DNA of 64,000 nt, from the NCBI GenBank assembly GCA_017431005.1, contig JAFRLY010000004.1:1-64000 (forward strand). The letters are read 5' to 3'. The translations under genes and the position numbers were made by a program. This document shows, in pieces, positions 45,379-53,925 of the stretch (positions within the stretch are counted from its first letter, which is position 1; every line of letters begins with the position of its first letter). The notes under the pieces were generated by a model that did no database searches, had not been told where the DNA came from, and saw only the letters and a list, made by a program, of their open reading frames with translations. The stretch comes from Clostridia bacterium (GTDB lineage Bacteria > Bacillota > Clostridia > Christensenellales > Aristaeellaceae).

Positions 45379-45831
45379 TCACTCACCCGTTGGAACGTCT
45401 TCGTTCAGGCTCTTGTTGCGATAGTTCAGATTCGTTCTCAGGGAATAGCCCTGCTGTTCCCAAAAAGCATTGGCAACCTCATTGTCCTTGAACACAAGGC
45501 CGAATATCTTCTGGATTCCTTCTCTTTTCAGCGCATCCTCAGCCAGGGCAACAAGATGAGCAGCAATACCCATCCGGCGGTAATCCGGATGTACACATAA
45601 ATGATGGATTATGCCCCGGCGCCCGTCATGTCCTGTCAGGATGATACCGATGACTCTGTCATCGCTTACCGCAGCAAGGCAGGTGTTCGGATTCCGCCTC
45701 AGATATCTTTCTATTCCTTCGCGGGAATCATCGACCGGGTTCAGGGCACGGCGGCTCTGTTCGGTGCTGTTCCATAATGCATAAATGGAGTCATAGTCTT
45801 CTATTGTGACAGGTCTGACAATGTATTCCAT
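45379..45831 (-). CDS. GNAT family acetyltransferase (RimI-like)
   Basis: This 150-residue protein is a standard short GNAT: YIVRPVTIEDYDSIYALWNS, IIHHLCVHPDYRRMGIAAHL with the acetyl-CoA-binding R-x-x-G-x-A loop, and KDNEVANAFWEQQGYSLRTN at the end. It resembles the RimI/YpeA group of single-domain acetyltransferases that act on free amino groups, but the target cannot be named. Its start at 45831 is the first ATG in good context. It belongs to the minus-strand accessory array. Confidence 0.9.
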   Translation of the reverse strand: MEYIVRPVTIEDYDSIYALWNSTEQSRRALNPVDDSREGIERYLRRNPNTCLAAVSDDRVIGIILTGHDGRRGIIHHLCVHPDYRRMGIAAHLVALAEDALKREGIQKIFGLVFKDNEVANAFWEQQGYSLRTNLNYRNKSLNEDVPTGE

Positions 45832-45892
45832 GCATGTCTCCTTGCTCAGTTGTATTTTCCCATCCGATAAATATGATCATACAGGTATGATA

Positions 45893-46537
45893 TCACGATA
45901 TGCCGAATATCTTTTCAGCCAGCAGTACTGTTTCTTCCTGACTCCGATCCTCATCCCTGAAAATAACCTCAAACCCGGAATGCAGAAGTTCATCATAGCT
46001 TTCCTTTGAGCATATCCGCGTGAGGATTTCCCGGTAATTGTCCAGCGCAGCCTGGGGATCCGGTTCCTCCAGCATGAGCCGGTAAAGGAACTGTTTTTCA
46101 GGATCAGGGCGATCAAAGAATCGATGTATCCCGGTTTCGGGATCAGCCAGCATAACAAGGACATGCTGTTTGTCTGAAATCCTGTGAAGCGTCTCAATAC
46201 AGATATTGGTATCCACAAAGATCTTCTTTCCCTGCGCTTCCGGTTTTTCCAGAAGTTCTTCAATCATCTGCAGCTCGACAATTTCACATTCTTTCTTTGT
46301 GTTTTCCAGCCAGGTGACATATTCGTCCGGCGTACGCCGGATAAATTCATGCCAGTCCTGAAGATCGCGGGTATATGTCAGGCCCGGAAATTCCCTGCTG
46401 TCAAGCTCAGGTAATTTCGCATCGTGATAATTCTCTTCCAGCGCGATGCCCTGATGTTTTTTTGCCAGATTCTTTACGATCGTGGACTTGCCCGCGTAGG
46501 AAGTCCCAATCACAAAATATACATTGCTCAGATCCAT
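45893..46537 (-). CDS. P-loop nucleoside/shikimate-kinase-like ATPase
   Basis: The 214-residue protein begins YFVIGTSYAGKSTIVKNLAK, a Walker A motif at the N-terminus. IFVDTNICIETLHRIS lies in the middle as a possible Walker B region, and a lid-like RFFDRPDPEKQFLYRLM follows. This matches uncharacterised cytidylate/shikimate-kinase-like phosphotransferases often annotated as AAA or nucleotide kinases. ATG 46537 follows GGAGAAAACAC. It may phosphorylate a small molecule or antibiotic, like neighbouring resistance-type genes, but this is inference. Confidence 0.75.
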   Translation of the reverse strand: MDLSNVYFVIGTSYAGKSTIVKNLAKKHQGIALEENYHDAKLPELDSREFPGLTYTRDLQDWHEFIRRTPDEYVTWLENTKKECEIVELQMIEELLEKPEAQGKKIFVDTNICIETLHRISDKQHVLVMLADPETGIHRFFDRPDPEKQFLYRLMLEEPDPQAALDNYREILTRICSKESYDELLHSGFEVIFRDEDRSQEETVLLAEKIFGIS

Positions 46538-46616
46538 GTGTTTTCTCCCCGGCATTCCATTTATCTGAGGATCATATCAGAATATCCGTTTTTCTGATTA
46601 TGAACCCGTTATCCTG

Positions 46617-47456
46617 TTATTCCTGGTGCATCGGTTCAAGAATAATCGCTTCGTCAGGTTTTTCACCAGCCTCACTGTATTCCGGAACAAGAGACAGTCC
46701 GCTAAGATCCTCCATAAAGGGGAACATAACCGAGAAAGTCACGTCATCTGCAAGTGCTTCCGATGCGCCAAACAGATCGTAAGAAACAAGCTCGCCGTTC
46801 TGATACAGATTCCAGCAGGAAATCACATCTGTACCGGTTTCTTCCTTTCCTTCCTGCCAGGCAAGCCAGCTTGCAGCCTGTTCCGGTGAAGTCAGAATGA
46901 CAATGCCCTTAATATCCACTTTCCCTATATATAAAATCACACGTGCCTGATAGGCCGTAACTGATGAATTCCCCTGCAGAAAATGATCATATTCATGATG
47001 CTTCAGGGTAAAGTTCAGCGTCCTGTTTTCTTTGTTTTCCGGAGTACTGTATACGAGGCAGAAGGTCTGGCTGTCTGCAGGCTCATCTTCCGGAACAATA
47101 CACTCTTTCCATCCGATGATTGATCCGTCCTCCTGCTGCACACTGCCGCCCGCTATGATATCCGCATAGGAGCCGTCTTCCATTTCAAGGCCATCCTGTT
47201 CAAAGATTTGTCCGCTTGCTTTATAGGAAATATAAACGCGGTTTCCCTCATAGTAGGCCTGGCTGACTTCAACAGTGACAGAATCTTCGTTCTTGGATAC
47301 TGAAACCGTATCCGCGACATCGTCCAGCACCGGAAGCCGGTCATCAGCGTATTCCGTCTCATTCATCTCACTGAAAAGACCGGATGCGGCAGCTGCAGAA
47401 GCAGTAAAAAGCAGCAGAGCAGCAGCCAGAAACAGGACCATTGTTTTTTTGAACAT
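46617..47456 (-). CDS. Secreted protein, possibly related to DUF4179-type extracellular domains
   Basis: A signal peptide (MFKKTMVLFLAAALLLFTAS, cleavage near AAAASG) leads to a beta-rich extracellular domain: SVTVEVSQAYYEGNRVYISY, LNFTLKHHEYDHFLQGN, ARVILYIGKVDIKGIVILTS. The strand pattern with YEGNRVYISY resembles the extracellular DUF4179/DUF5643 domains of Firmicute anti-sigma proteins, but no cytoplasmic sigma-binding part is present. ATG 47456 follows GGGAGAATATATT. No sigma factor gene is adjacent. The function is not known. Confidence 0.65.
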   Translation of the reverse strand: MFKKTMVLFLAAALLLFTASAAAASGLFSEMNETEYADDRLPVLDDVADTVSVSKNEDSVTVEVSQAYYEGNRVYISYKASGQIFEQDGLEMEDGSYADIIAGGSVQQEDGSIIGWKECIVPEDEPADSQTFCLVYSTPENKENRTLNFTLKHHEYDHFLQGNSSVTAYQARVILYIGKVDIKGIVILTSPEQAASWLAWQEGKEETGTDVISCWNLYQNGELVSYDLFGASEALADDVTFSVMFPFMEDLSGLSLVPEYSEAGEKPDEAIILEPMHQE

Positions 47457-47548
47457 AATATATTCTCCCTTCAATCCATGTACCTGAATTACCTTTGGTA
47501 TACTGATATAACGATGGAGACCTGATAATCTGTTCCACTAAATGAGAG

Positions 47549-47602
47549 ATTCAACGCCTGGACGGTCTGCTAATCAGCGGCTTGTTTCGGGATTCTCATA
47601 AA
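47549..47602. repeat. 54-bp duplicated GNAT 3'-end segment, copy 2
   Basis: This copy includes the end of the intact GNAT gene (from TTTATGAGAATCCCG through its TAG stop) plus about 20 downstream bases ending GGCGTTGAAT on the minus strand. It matches 43370-43423 at 48 of 54 positions by eye. Confidence 0.85.
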
Positions 47603-48082
47603 ATAGTGGTCCTCATCTTCACCTGCTGTCCAGGCGCCGTTTTTCAGCATGACCTTTTGTGACGCAGTGTTATCCTTATTGACGCGCAGATAAACTTCCT
47701 CCTCCGGAATGATGTTCCGCGCGATTTCCAGCGTCATCTTCAGACCCGCGGTTCCATACCCCCTGCCGCGCATATCCTTCCGGATGCTGTAGCCGATGTG
47801 TCCTGCACCGTTACGCAATGTATCCGTCAGATAGTGCCGGATCCGGAACTCGCCGACCAGGCATTCTCCGTCCCAGAGATAAAAATACGTTTCAGGGACA
47901 AACCAGTCCGGCATATCGACAGGATGCTCATAGGATATCATCTCCGGCAGAATCCTGGTGAGATATTCGTCAAAGGTCACGCCATGATACTGATTCGTCA
48001 ATCCGTTTTCATCCGCAGGCAGTGCCGTTGTATATTCCCATTGGGCATAAGCATCCTTCGTGTTGATTTTACGCAGCTCCAT
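47570..48082 (-). CDS. GNAT family acetyltransferase (RimJ/RimL-like)
   Basis: This 170-residue protein begins MELRKINTKDAYAQWEYTTA and carries FRIRHYLTDTLRNGAGHIGY, the acetyl-CoA loop SIRKDMRGRGYGTAGLKMTL and VYLRVNKDNTASQKVMLKNG at the end. It is the RimJ/RimL-like GNAT subtype. A second, broken copy of its 3' end lies at 43370-43423. ATGAGG precedes ATG 48082. It is the first gene of the accessory array, after the two-way terminator of the GH2 gene. Confidence 0.9.
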   Translation of the reverse strand: MELRKINTKDAYAQWEYTTALPADENGLTNQYHGVTFDEYLTRILPEMISYEHPVDMPDWFVPETYFYLWDGECLVGEFRIRHYLTDTLRNGAGHIGYSIRKDMRGRGYGTAGLKMTLEIARNIIPEEEVYLRVNKDNTASQKVMLKNGAWTAGEDEDHYFMRIPKQAAD

Positions 48083-48173
48083 ATATACCTCATCAGATTC
48101 CGGGTGTGCTGGTCATCAGACCCAGTCTTCAGGTCATCCGACAGAAGGATCCGGTCCCTTCTGCATCAGCGAA

Positions 48174-48208
48174 GCAAAAAGGCACTTCCATGCCAAGTGC
48201 CTTTTTGC
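48174..48208. terminator. Bidirectional terminator after GH2
   Basis: A perfect 14-base stem (48174-48187 with 48195-48208) with the loop CCATGCC carries five A at its 5' side and five T at its 3' side, so it works on both strands. It ends the GH2-kinase operon. Confidence 0.9.
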
Positions 48209-48226
48209 TGATCTCTTCCATATTTT

Positions 48227-49897
48227 TCAATGATCCTGCCTTTGGCCCCGGAAGAGCTCCTTCACCATCCCGAATGCCAGCTTCGGACGGCGGTATTCAT
48301 CCACAACGCCCTTGTTGTTGACCGTTTTGGGTCGGCGGGCAAACCAGGACTCATCCACCCGCACATCGGCGAACTGCCACAGGAAGAGGCCGCTCACGTC
48401 CGGAGAGGACAGCACGCCCTGAATCTGATCCTTCAGGATCCGGCACTGCCGCTCCTCCGACCATTTGGCCCCGCCCAGCGGGTCGTGATATCCGTAAACC
48501 GCGCCGGCTCCGATTTCGCTGACAATTACCGGCTTATCCGCTCCGCCGTTTTCGCTGATCTCCTTCAGCTTTTTATCCAGAGCCGTTCTGACATCCGTAT
48601 CGTGATACCACTGCGGATAAAGGTTCACGCTGACCACGTCCATATCTCCGTAAACCCGGCCGCCCGGACGTTCCAGCAGCGCCGCCGTCACCGGACGGCT
48701 GCCGTCCAGGCTCCGCAGCAGGCTGAGGCTCTCCCGGTAGCAGGCCGCACCGTATTCCGTGTCATCCGCGCACTCGTTCAGGCAGCCCCAGATGAAGATG
48801 CAGGGGTGGTTAAAGTGCTGCTCCACCATCTCCTCAGTGCACTGCCGCAGCTGGGGCATGAACCGCGGATTCCGCATGCCTTCCTCACCGATGCCCCGGG
48901 CATGGGATTCCTCCCACACCAGCATGCCTGTTTCATCGCAGAGATCCAGGAACCGGGGATCATTCGGATAATGGCAGGTGCGTACGCAGTTGGCGCCCAT
49001 TTCCCGCATCAGCTGCAGATCCTGCAGCATGGCCTCCGGCGGTACCGCCAGGCCGAACCCGCCGAACTCCTCATGCCGGTTGAAGCCCTTCAGCCGGAGC
49101 GGTTCTCCGTTCAGCAGGATTTCCTTTCCATCCACCCGGATTTCCCGAAAGCCGATCCGGTCGGTCAGATCGTCCTCGGGAATCCCGTCCAGGCACAGCA
49201 CTGCCCGGGCAGCATACAGCTTCGGCGTTTCCGGCGTCCAGGGCTGAACATCGCCGCAGGCCACAGTCAGTTTTACGGCCGTGGTCCGGTTCCCGGGCAG
49301 CTCAGTCTCCGCTGAAACCTCCCGGCCCGCCAGAGACAGGGAAACGGCCCCCCGCAGGTTCTCCGCGGTCAGGTTGTGCACCCGGATTTCCGCCTCCGCG
49401 TTCCACCCGTTCTCTGTTCTGACGGGAACAATACGGCACCCGGTGATATAGGCGCTGCCCAGCTCCTCCAGCACCACAGGCCGGTTGATGCCGCCGTATG
49501 AATAATAGTCGTTCGGAATATGCAGCGCGGAATCCGGCCCGAAGCGGTTGTCTGTTTCAATCCGCAGGGTATGCTCCCCCTCCGGCACGTCCAGCGCCAG
49601 GCCTTCAAAGCCGGTATAGGCGCCGTAATGCTCCGCCAGCAGTGCGTCGTCCAGATAGACGGCCGCCTGAAAGCTGACGCCGCCCAGCCATACCCGCAGG
49701 TTGCCGCCGCAGGTGATTTTCTGCTCATAGATGCCCCGGCCCCGGTAGTTCCGGAGCGCGGGATGGGATTCCCACACGCCGGGCACGATCACTTTCTCCG
49801 GTCTTGCCAGCCCTCCGGCATCCGGTGCCGTCAGCGTCCAGACCGGTTCACATTCCCGGCTTCTGCGTATGCTGTGGGTCTGAAACAGTCTTTCCAT
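48227..49897 (-). CDS. Glycoside hydrolase family 2, beta-glucuronidase-like
   Basis: The 556-residue protein has an N-terminal jelly roll (WLGGVSFQAAVYLDD), an immunoglobulin-like middle and a (beta/alpha)8 barrel. GH2 blocks: LRLKGFNRHEEFGGFGLA, GANCVRTCHYPNDPRFLDL, the acid/base IFIWGCLNECADDTEYG and the nucleophile region VIVSEIGAGAVYGYHD. VNNKGVVDEYRRPKLAF aligns with the asparagine-x-lysine site that grips the carboxylate in bacterial beta-glucuronidases, so beta-glucuronides are the best guess. No signal peptide: it is intracellular. It is co-transcribed with the kinase-like gene, and uxaC lies 5 kb away. Confidence 0.9.
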   Translation of the reverse strand: MERLFQTHSIRRSRECEPVWTLTAPDAGGLARPEKVIVPGVWESHPALRNYRGRGIYEQKITCGGNLRVWLGGVSFQAAVYLDDALLAEHYGAYTGFEGLALDVPEGEHTLRIETDNRFGPDSALHIPNDYYSYGGINRPVVLEELGSAYITGCRIVPVRTENGWNAEAEIRVHNLTAENLRGAVSLSLAGREVSAETELPGNRTTAVKLTVACGDVQPWTPETPKLYAARAVLCLDGIPEDDLTDRIGFREIRVDGKEILLNGEPLRLKGFNRHEEFGGFGLAVPPEAMLQDLQLMREMGANCVRTCHYPNDPRFLDLCDETGMLVWEESHARGIGEEGMRNPRFMPQLRQCTEEMVEQHFNHPCIFIWGCLNECADDTEYGAACYRESLSLLRSLDGSRPVTAALLERPGGRVYGDMDVVSVNLYPQWYHDTDVRTALDKKLKEISENGGADKPVIVSEIGAGAVYGYHDPLGGAKWSEERQCRILKDQIQGVLSSPDVSGLFLWQFADVRVDESWFARRPKTVNNKGVVDEYRRPKLAFGMVKELFRGQRQDH

Positions 49898-49931
49898 ATT
49901 GCCTTCCTTCCGTTTTATCTCCTTCTGTTCC

Positions 49932-51023
49932 TTACTTCCCTGCCAGTTTCAGCAGGATCTGCTCCATCCGCGCCATATTCCGTTCCATCTCCAGCGCCAG
50001 GGCAAACTGCGCCCTGGCCCGGTCCAGGTTCTGATCAGGCCGGTGGATTTTGAAATACACATCGCCGTTCAGATGGTCCGCCAGGAAGCGGATACCGTTC
50101 TCAAAGGTCATCATCCAGGCGCCTTTTGCCAGAGAAAGGATTTCCGGTTTCTCAAGTACCGGACCCAGCTCCCGCAGATAGCCCCGTGCAAAGGCCTGCA
50201 TCTTATCCAGGTCCAGCCAGACCTTGCTCAGGTCCCGCTCATCCTCCGCCGCCGTGCTCGCGCCGACCCGGATCGCGTCCCCGAAATCGTACGCCAGCAG
50301 GCCCGGCATGACGGTATCCAGATCCACCACGCAGACGGCCTTTCCGGTATGCCGGTCAATGAGAATATTATTCACCTTTGTATCGTTGTGGGTCACACGC
50401 AGCGGCAGGATGCCATGCCGGTACTGATCCAGCAGCGCCGATGTTTCCGGACCTCTTTCCCGCGCAAAGCGCAGCTCTTCCTCCACCGTATCCAGCTTAC
50501 CGGCCGCGTTCCGCCGTGCCGCGTCCTCCAGCTGCTCCATCCGGTGAGGCGTGTCATGAAAGCCGGCAATGGTCTCGTACAGCGTATCCGCCGGATAATC
50601 CAGCAGCCGCTGGCTGAAAAGCCCGAACACGCGGCCGCATTCCTCCAGCATTTCCGGTGAATCCGGCAGATCCGGGCTCATGGTGTCCGGCACAAAGAGG
50701 AAGCTCCGCCAGACACTTCCCTCCTCATCCGTCACAAACAAGGCGCCGTTCCTGGCCGGGATCAGCAGCATGGTTTCCCGCCGGGGATCCCCGCCCTCTT
50801 CCGTGATTTTCCGGCGCAGGAAATCTGTCACATGCCGGATGTTCTCCATCACCTCAGCGGGCTTCACGAACACATAGCCGTTAATCCGCTGCAGGATGTA
50901 CCGGTCCTCCGTCCCCTCCGCCGTAACCAGGAAGGTATCGTTAATATGGCCGTTTCCGAAGGGCGTCACGGTTTTTGCTCCTTCCGGATAGGCAAACGCG
51001 TTTACCATTGCGTCAAGATTCAT
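49932..51023 (-). CDS. APH-family sugar kinase, N-acetylhexosamine 1-kinase-like
   Basis: The 363-residue protein has the kinase fold of NahK: TPFGNGHINDTFLVTAEG and YILQRINGYVFVKPAEVMEN near the start, the catalytic loop RVTHNDTKVNNILIDRHTG and the metal site VCVVDLDTVMPGLLAYDFGD. NahK phosphorylates N-acetylhexosamines at C1 in human-milk and mucin glycan use. It lies upstream of the GH2 gene under a consensus promoter with TATAAT, in the same operon. ATG 51023 follows AGGAAGC. Whether the substrate is GlcNAc/GalNAc or another sugar is not certain. Confidence 0.88.
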   Translation of the reverse strand: MNLDAMVNAFAYPEGAKTVTPFGNGHINDTFLVTAEGTEDRYILQRINGYVFVKPAEVMENIRHVTDFLRRKITEEGGDPRRETMLLIPARNGALFVTDEEGSVWRSFLFVPDTMSPDLPDSPEMLEECGRVFGLFSQRLLDYPADTLYETIAGFHDTPHRMEQLEDAARRNAAGKLDTVEEELRFARERGPETSALLDQYRHGILPLRVTHNDTKVNNILIDRHTGKAVCVVDLDTVMPGLLAYDFGDAIRVGASTAAEDERDLSKVWLDLDKMQAFARGYLRELGPVLEKPEILSLAKGAWMMTFENGIRFLADHLNGDVYFKIHRPDQNLDRARAQFALALEMERNMARMEQILLKLAGK

Positions 51024-51107
51024 GCCCCGTTCAGCTTCCTTTCTCCGGACGGTTTTCCGGAGAAGCCCCGTCCGTGATGGTTTGTATTGTCTTTTCCGGT
51101 TCGGTCC

Positions 51108-51136
51108 ATTATACCGGGGAGGCACGGGATTGTAAA
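51108..51136 (-). promoter_or_regulatory. Promoter of the kinase-GH2 operon
   Basis: Minus strand: TTTACA (51131-51136), 17 bases, perfect TATAAT (51108-51113). A second TTTACA (51141-51146) lies ten bases further upstream as part of a short direct repeat (TTGTAAAG), a possible activator or operator element. Confidence 0.8.
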
Positions 51137-51236
51137 GATTTGTAAAGTTTTATCCGTATTTTCGCTTCCGGCAGCTGCCATCCCTCCCGGAAGGCCGTAT
51201 CAAAGTATGAGAGTTGACGGAAAGGAGGAAGCAACG

Positions 51237-51437
51237 ATGGAAAAGAAGCTCAGTCAGCTGTTCGATTATCAGAGGTTCGCCGGAAATGCCGCCCTGCAGG
51301 AAGTCATCGACTCCGTACACGAGCGCTACAGCAGCAGTGTCAGAAGACTGGATCCGGAAAGCCTGTTTCAGGTTTCAGCCGCCGGCACCCCCGAAAACTG
51401 CCGGGTGAACAATAAGAACGGATTTCTGGATCTTTAA
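51237..51437 (+). CDS. Small protein paralogous to the sigma-linked 66-aa protein
   Basis: This 66-residue protein is a clear paralogue of the one at 53926: both start MExKLxxLFD, have VIDSVHxRYS in the middle and a VxAAGxP turn, and are exactly 66 residues long. It has two predicted helices, no cysteine motif and no membrane segment. AAAGGAGGAAGCAACG precedes ATG 51237. Unlike the second copy it is not coupled to a sigma factor, but stands alone between the kinase promoter and a terminator. The function is unknown. Confidence 0.8.
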   Translation: MEKKLSQLFDYQRFAGNAALQEVIDSVHERYSSSVRRLDPESLFQVSAAGTPENCRVNNKNGFLDL

Positions 51438-51463
51438 TCCCGGGAATCTCCGGTAAACGAACA

Positions 51464-51491
51464 GAGCTGCCCTCACAGGGCGGCCTTTTTT
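51464..51491 (+). terminator. Terminator of the small gene, overlapping the MATE 3' end
   Basis: GCTGCCCT (51466-51473) pairs with AGGGCGGC (51477-51484, one G-T) around a three-base loop and is followed by six T. The hairpin overlaps the last codons of the convergent MATE gene. Confidence 0.8.
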
Positions 51492-52828
51492 GCTGTGTTC
51501 CGGAATACAGGCAGCTTCCGGAATTCAATCAGATATACCAGAGAGCTCAGGCTCCAGGTGAAAGGATATATCCAGTAAATCAGCCGGATATCATGCAACG
51601 CCTGTCCCAGCGTCAGAAGCACCAGTACCCGGACAGCGCACCAGCAAGCCAGCATGACCAGCATCGGAGTCATGGGCTTGCCCAGCCCGCGCATAACCGC
51701 ACTCGCCGTGTGGGAGAAACCGCACAGACAGTAGAAGAAGGCGCAGACGGTCGTCCGTCCGGACCCGAAACGCACAATTGCCGGATCCGCGTTGAACAGA
51801 GCGATCAGGTTCGGTGCAAGGAACCAGGCCGCCGCCCCGAAGGCCAGCAGCAGGCCGCCAGTACAGGCCAGGCCGAATCGGGCGCCTTCACGCACGCGGT
51901 CCGTTCTGCCTGCCCCCATGTTCTGGGATACAAAGGTGGTCAGCGCCATCGAGAAAGCTGTCACCGGGAGGAACATAAAGCCCTCCACCTTCATGCTCGC
52001 GCCGATGCCGGCCATGGCTTCCCGGCCGAAGCTGTTGATGTAGGACTGAATCAGCATGTTGGACAGATCGATGACGCAGCCCTGTATTGCCGTAGGGAAA
52101 CCGTAACGGACAATGTATTTCAGGTTTCCGGCATCAATCCGGATCAGTTTCGGTTCCACGCGGATGGACTCCCGGGTGCGCAGCAGCTTCCGGCCAACCA
52201 GTACCAGGCTGAGCACTTCCGACAGTACAGTAGCCAGCGCAGCGCCTTCCACGTCCATATGAAAAAGCGTGATGAAAACAATATCCAGAACAATATTGGT
52301 CAGGGAACTGATCACCAGGCATTTCAGCGGATACCGGCTTTCCCCGGAAGCCTGCAGGATGCTGACAGACATGTTGTACATGATCAGGGCAAAGGAGCCG
52401 CCAAAATAAACCTGCAGATACGTGCAGGCACGCGGAAGCACGCTTTCCGGCGTTCCCATCAGCCGGAGAATCGGCGGCGTGACCCATACGCCGATCACTG
52501 TCAGCAGCACGCTGAACAGGAGACCAAGCGCGGTCGCCGTATGTACAGCTTTCCGGGTTCCCTCATCGTCGCCGGCTCCGATATGCCGGGCCACGATGAT
52601 TCCGGCCCCGGTAGCGAAGCCGGCCACGAAGCCCACCATCAGATAGGTATAGGAAGAAGTGGAGGTGACGGCCGCCAGCGCGTCTGTGTCCAGATAATTA
52701 CCCACAATCAGGGCGTCCACCGTATTATAGAGCTGCTGAAAAAAATAACCGGCCAGAATCGGCAGCGCGAACCCAAGCATCTTCCCCCGGATGCTTCCCT
52801 CGGTCATCAGATTGCCGTTCGCCGTCAT
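51473..52828 (-). CDS. MATE family efflux transporter (second copy)
   Basis: The 451-residue protein has twelve hydrophobic segments, with FALPILAGYFFQQLYNTVDA and IVGNYLDTDALAAVTSTSSY in the first half and the matching IQGCVIDLSNMLIQSYINSF start of the second half. This is the NorM/DinF-like MATE pattern, in a different subgroup from the gene at 6.5-7.8 kb. ATG 52828 (MTANGNLM) is chosen because GGAGG lies eight bases upstream and a promoter lies at 52864-52892; the in-frame ATG at 52873 would start upstream of the transcript. Substrate not predictable. Confidence 0.92.
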   Translation of the reverse strand: MTANGNLMTEGSIRGKMLGFALPILAGYFFQQLYNTVDALIVGNYLDTDALAAVTSTSSYTYLMVGFVAGFATGAGIIVARHIGAGDDEGTRKAVHTATALGLLFSVLLTVIGVWVTPPILRLMGTPESVLPRACTYLQVYFGGSFALIMYNMSVSILQASGESRYPLKCLVISSLTNIVLDIVFITLFHMDVEGAALATVLSEVLSLVLVGRKLLRTRESIRVEPKLIRIDAGNLKYIVRYGFPTAIQGCVIDLSNMLIQSYINSFGREAMAGIGASMKVEGFMFLPVTAFSMALTTFVSQNMGAGRTDRVREGARFGLACTGGLLLAFGAAAWFLAPNLIALFNADPAIVRFGSGRTTVCAFFYCLCGFSHTASAVMRGLGKPMTPMLVMLACWCAVRVLVLLTLGQALHDIRLIYWIYPFTWSLSSLVYLIEFRKLPVFRNTAKKAAL

Positions 52829-52863
52829 ATTCCAGGCCTCCGGTTCCATGTTTTTCGGGGCGT

Positions 52864-52892
52864 ATTGTACCATGGCCGTCTGAAAAGAACAA
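52864..52892 (-). promoter_or_regulatory. Promoter of the second MATE gene
   Basis: Minus strand: TTGTTC (52887-52892), 17 bases, TACAAT (52864-52869). The -10 lies about 35 bases before the chosen start codon and inside the alternative longer reading frame. Confidence 0.7.
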
Positions 52893-52967
52893 GAGCCGCG
52901 GCTGCTTGATTCCCGGCTGTCTCAGGTATAAAATGGACTGCAGAAAAGCCGATGGGAGGAACAGAAA

Positions 52968-53627
52968 ATGAAAGGCCCCGTCATCACCCCGGATCAGATC
53001 AAACCGATGCTTGAAACCCCGTTCCTGCGGGTTGCCGATATCCAGTACGCGGAAGGCAGGCACTACTATACCGCCACCCGGCGTCCGGTCGGCGAGCTGA
53101 CCGCCGTCAGGCCGGAGACAGAATTCCTTCGGATGGCGCCGGACGCTGCCACCTGCATTGTCATCCTGCGCACGCCGGACTGCGAACCCCGGCTGCTGCT
53201 GACGCGGGAATACCGCTATCCGGCCGGCCGTTTCCTGCTGTCCCCGCCGGCCGGACTGATCGATCCCGCCGATCTGGAAGAGGAACAGCCGGCGCTGAGC
53301 ACAGCCCTGCGCGAAATCCAGGAGGAAACCGGGATTTCCGCCCGGCCTGTCCGGCTGGAGCTGGTCAGTCCCCTGCTTTTCTCCACCCCCGGCATAACCG
53401 ATGAAAGCAATGCGCTGGTCCTGGCGGTCTATGATCTGCCGGATCTTTCACAGCTGAGCCAGAAGGGAGCTGTCGGGACTGAATGCTTTGACGGCTTCCG
53501 CCTGCTGACCCGCCCGGAGGCCGCGGAGGTGCTGCGCAGGGGCCGGGACGAGGAGGGACATTTCTTCTCCGTCTATACCTGGGCCGCCCTGACCTGGTTT
53601 GTTTCCGGGCTCTGGGAAAGCGCCTGA
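52968..53627 (+). CDS. NUDIX hydrolase (ADP-ribose pyrophosphatase-like)
   Basis: The 219-residue protein has a Nudix box with an extended first part: PAGLIDPADLEEEQPALSTA then LREIQEETGI, in which the REIQEE helix holds the metal ligands. The preceding LLLTREYRYPAGRFLLSPPA is typical of ADP-ribose/ADP-sugar pyrophosphatases. It would hydrolyse nucleoside diphosphate derivatives in the cytoplasm. GGGAGGAACAGAAA precedes ATG 52968. It is divergent from the MATE gene; a terminator lies about 170 bases beyond its stop. Confidence 0.9.
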   Translation: MKGPVITPDQIKPMLETPFLRVADIQYAEGRHYYTATRRPVGELTAVRPETEFLRMAPDAATCIVILRTPDCEPRLLLTREYRYPAGRFLLSPPAGLIDPADLEEEQPALSTALREIQEETGISARPVRLELVSPLLFSTPGITDESNALVLAVYDLPDLSQLSQKGAVGTECFDGFRLLTRPEAAEVLRRGRDEEGHFFSVYTWAALTWFVSGLWESA

Positions 53628-53800
53628 CGCGCTCCGTCCCGGCAGTATATTCCCACTTTTCTCCCACTGTTTGATATGAATATTTCCGCATTTGTTTTCT
53701 GTTTCCCACTATAAATGCCATTTTATGTAAAAATGTTTCCCTGCATGGGACATTCCTCCACATTCGCGGCCTTTTTCAGGCCCGGTCATCCTGTTTCCCA

Positions 53801-53826
53801 CGCCGGATATGTCCGGCGCAGTTTTT
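53801..53826 (+). terminator. Terminator after the NUDIX gene
   Basis: CGCCGGA (53801-53807) pairs with TCCGGCG (53812-53818) over TATG, followed by CAGTTTTTA. The 170 bases between the NUDIX stop and this hairpin hold no gene; they contain several TTCCCAC copies. Confidence 0.75.
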
Positions 53827-53828
53827 AC

Positions 53829-53857
53829 TGGACTTTTGCAGGCAATAATGAGATAAT
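53829..53857 (+). promoter_or_regulatory. Promoter of the small protein-sigma factor operon
   Basis: TGGACT (53829-53834) and GATAAT (53852-53857) are spaced by 17 bases, about 70 bases before the first start codon. The match is moderate; an ECF-type self-controlled promoter could not be excluded. Confidence 0.5.
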
Positions 53858-53925
53858 AAACTGGCTATAAACCCGGTATGATTCTCCCCCGGTAAGGGTT
53901 TCCGCGGGAAAGAGAGGAAAATTAT

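Noticed and set aside
36123-48082. Classical integron attC sites between the array genes
   Set aside because: The shared GTTGAAT core could fit half of the attC rule, but I found no paired opposite core at the right distance and no integron integrase, so no attC site is claimed.
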